Part shown: one piece after another, positions 5,607 to 5,920 of the stretch
How positions within the stretch are numbered: position 1 is the stretch's first letter
Layout: each line of letters starts with the position of its first letter
DNA from: Flavobacteriaceae bacterium
GTDB lineage: Bacteria > Bacteroidota > Bacteroidia > Flavobacteriales > Flavobacteriaceae
Assembly (NCBI GenBank): GCA_002401385.1
Contig: NVSY01000011.1
Location: 73,094 to 79,013, forward strand
Length of the DNA stretch: 5,920 nucleotides
Direction: 5' to 3'
Notes under the pieces: generated by a model
What the model saw: only the letters and a program-made list of their open reading frames with translations
Databases searched by the model: none
What the model was told of the DNA's origin: nothing
Made by a program: the position numbers and the translations under genes

Positions 5607-5920
5607 GTGTACGCAATTTTAGACATAGAAACCACCGGTGGAAAATTCAACGAAGAAGGAATTACAGAAATAGCCATTTACAGATTTGACGGTCATACAG
5701 TGATCGATAATTTTGTGAGTTTGGTGAATCCGGAACGTGAAATCCAGCCTTTTGTAGTACAATTGACCGGAATAAATAGTAAAATGGTTCGCAATGCTCC
5801 TAAGTTTCATGAGGTCGCAAAGCGAATTGTAGAAATTACGAAAGACTGTGTAATTGTAGCACATAACGCGACATTCGATTATCGTATTTTACGCACAGAA
5901 TTTAGTCGATTAGGATATGA
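5607..5920 (+). CDS. DnaQ-like DEDD 3'-5' exonuclease, partial (N-terminal part)
   Basis: The frame is open from GTG at 5607 to the right edge (104 full codons). It begins (V/M)YAILDIETTGGKFNEEG: Asp6 and Glu8 of DIETT are the Exo I acidic pair, and AHNATFD (85-91) with Asp91 is the Exo II motif, as in the proofreading subunit of DNA polymerase III. The Exo III motif is beyond the window. I recall that flavobacterial proteins starting like this continue into a UvrC-type GIY-YIG nuclease domain, about 460 residues in total; that cannot be seen here. GTG was preferred because the conserved DIETT motif must follow it closely; the next in-frame ATG (5782) would delete the motif. The GTG follows the yggS TAA with no gap and in the same frame, so the two are expected to be co-transcribed and translationally coupled. 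Role: DNA repair or nucleic-acid processing, substrate unknown. Confidence 0.9.
   Translation, partial: MYAILDIETTGGKFNEEGITEIAIYRFDGHTVIDNFVSLVNPEREIQPFVVQLTGINSKMVRNAPKFHEVAKRIVEITKDCVIVAHNATFDYRILRTEFSRLGY

Noticed and set aside
5782..5784. ATG at 5782 as the start of the exonuclease
   Set aside because: It would remove the Exo I motif (DIETT), which is encoded in the same frame just after the GTG at 5607.
5619..5864. Open frame of 81 codons on the minus strand
   Set aside because: The plus strand here encodes the conserved DIETT and AHNATFD motifs of an exonuclease, so the reverse frame is a shadow.

Overview
The window looks like a piece of a Bacteroidota chromosome, most likely Flavobacteriaceae. 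The DNA is AT-rich and no start codon is preceded by a well-placed Shine-Dalgarno sequence. Several genes are preceded by the Bacteroidota-type -7 element TAnnTTTG instead of a -10 TATAAT box. The gene order (dicluster ferredoxin, LuxC-type acyl-CoA reductase, serC, serA, DUF1015, yggS, DnaQ-like exonuclease) is one I associate with flavobacteria. That assignment is inference from content, not a database match.

Left part (1-1278): a 4Fe-4S ferredoxin gene, cut by the window edge, reads leftward. A LuxC-family acyl-CoA reductase gene reads rightward from 220. The 55 bp between them hold two textbook promoters in opposite directions whose -7 boxes sit head to head, 2 bp apart. The two genes probably compete for polymerase.

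Middle part (1279-3458): serC (phosphoserine aminotransferase) and serA (3-phosphoglycerate dehydrogenase, short form without an ACT domain) lie 10 bp apart as one transcription unit. It ends at a strong intrinsic terminator (3425-3458). Together they make O-phospho-L-serine from 3-phosphoglycerate. The last enzyme, SerB phosphatase, is not in the window. The serC start lies in a 14-bp tandem duplication that also creates a five-codon mini-ORF overlapping the serC ATG.

Right part (3459-5920): a DUF1015 gene with its own -7 element carries a DGHHR motif like that of ParB-fold serine kinases, so it may act on the same serine/phosphoserine pool as SerC and SerA. Next comes a YggS/PLPBP-type pyridoxal-phosphate homeostasis protein with its own -7 element; PLP is the cofactor of SerC. 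Its stop codon is followed at once, in frame and with no gap, by a GTG-started DnaQ-like 3'-5' exonuclease that runs off the right edge.

No mobile elements, CRISPR arrays, tRNA or rRNA genes were seen. This is mainly a conserved housekeeping region. The points most worth a second look are the overlapping divergent promoters, the serine/phosphoserine gene neighbourhood with DUF1015, the duplicated serC start region, and a perfect 13-bp inverted repeat inside yggS around the catalytic-lysine codon.
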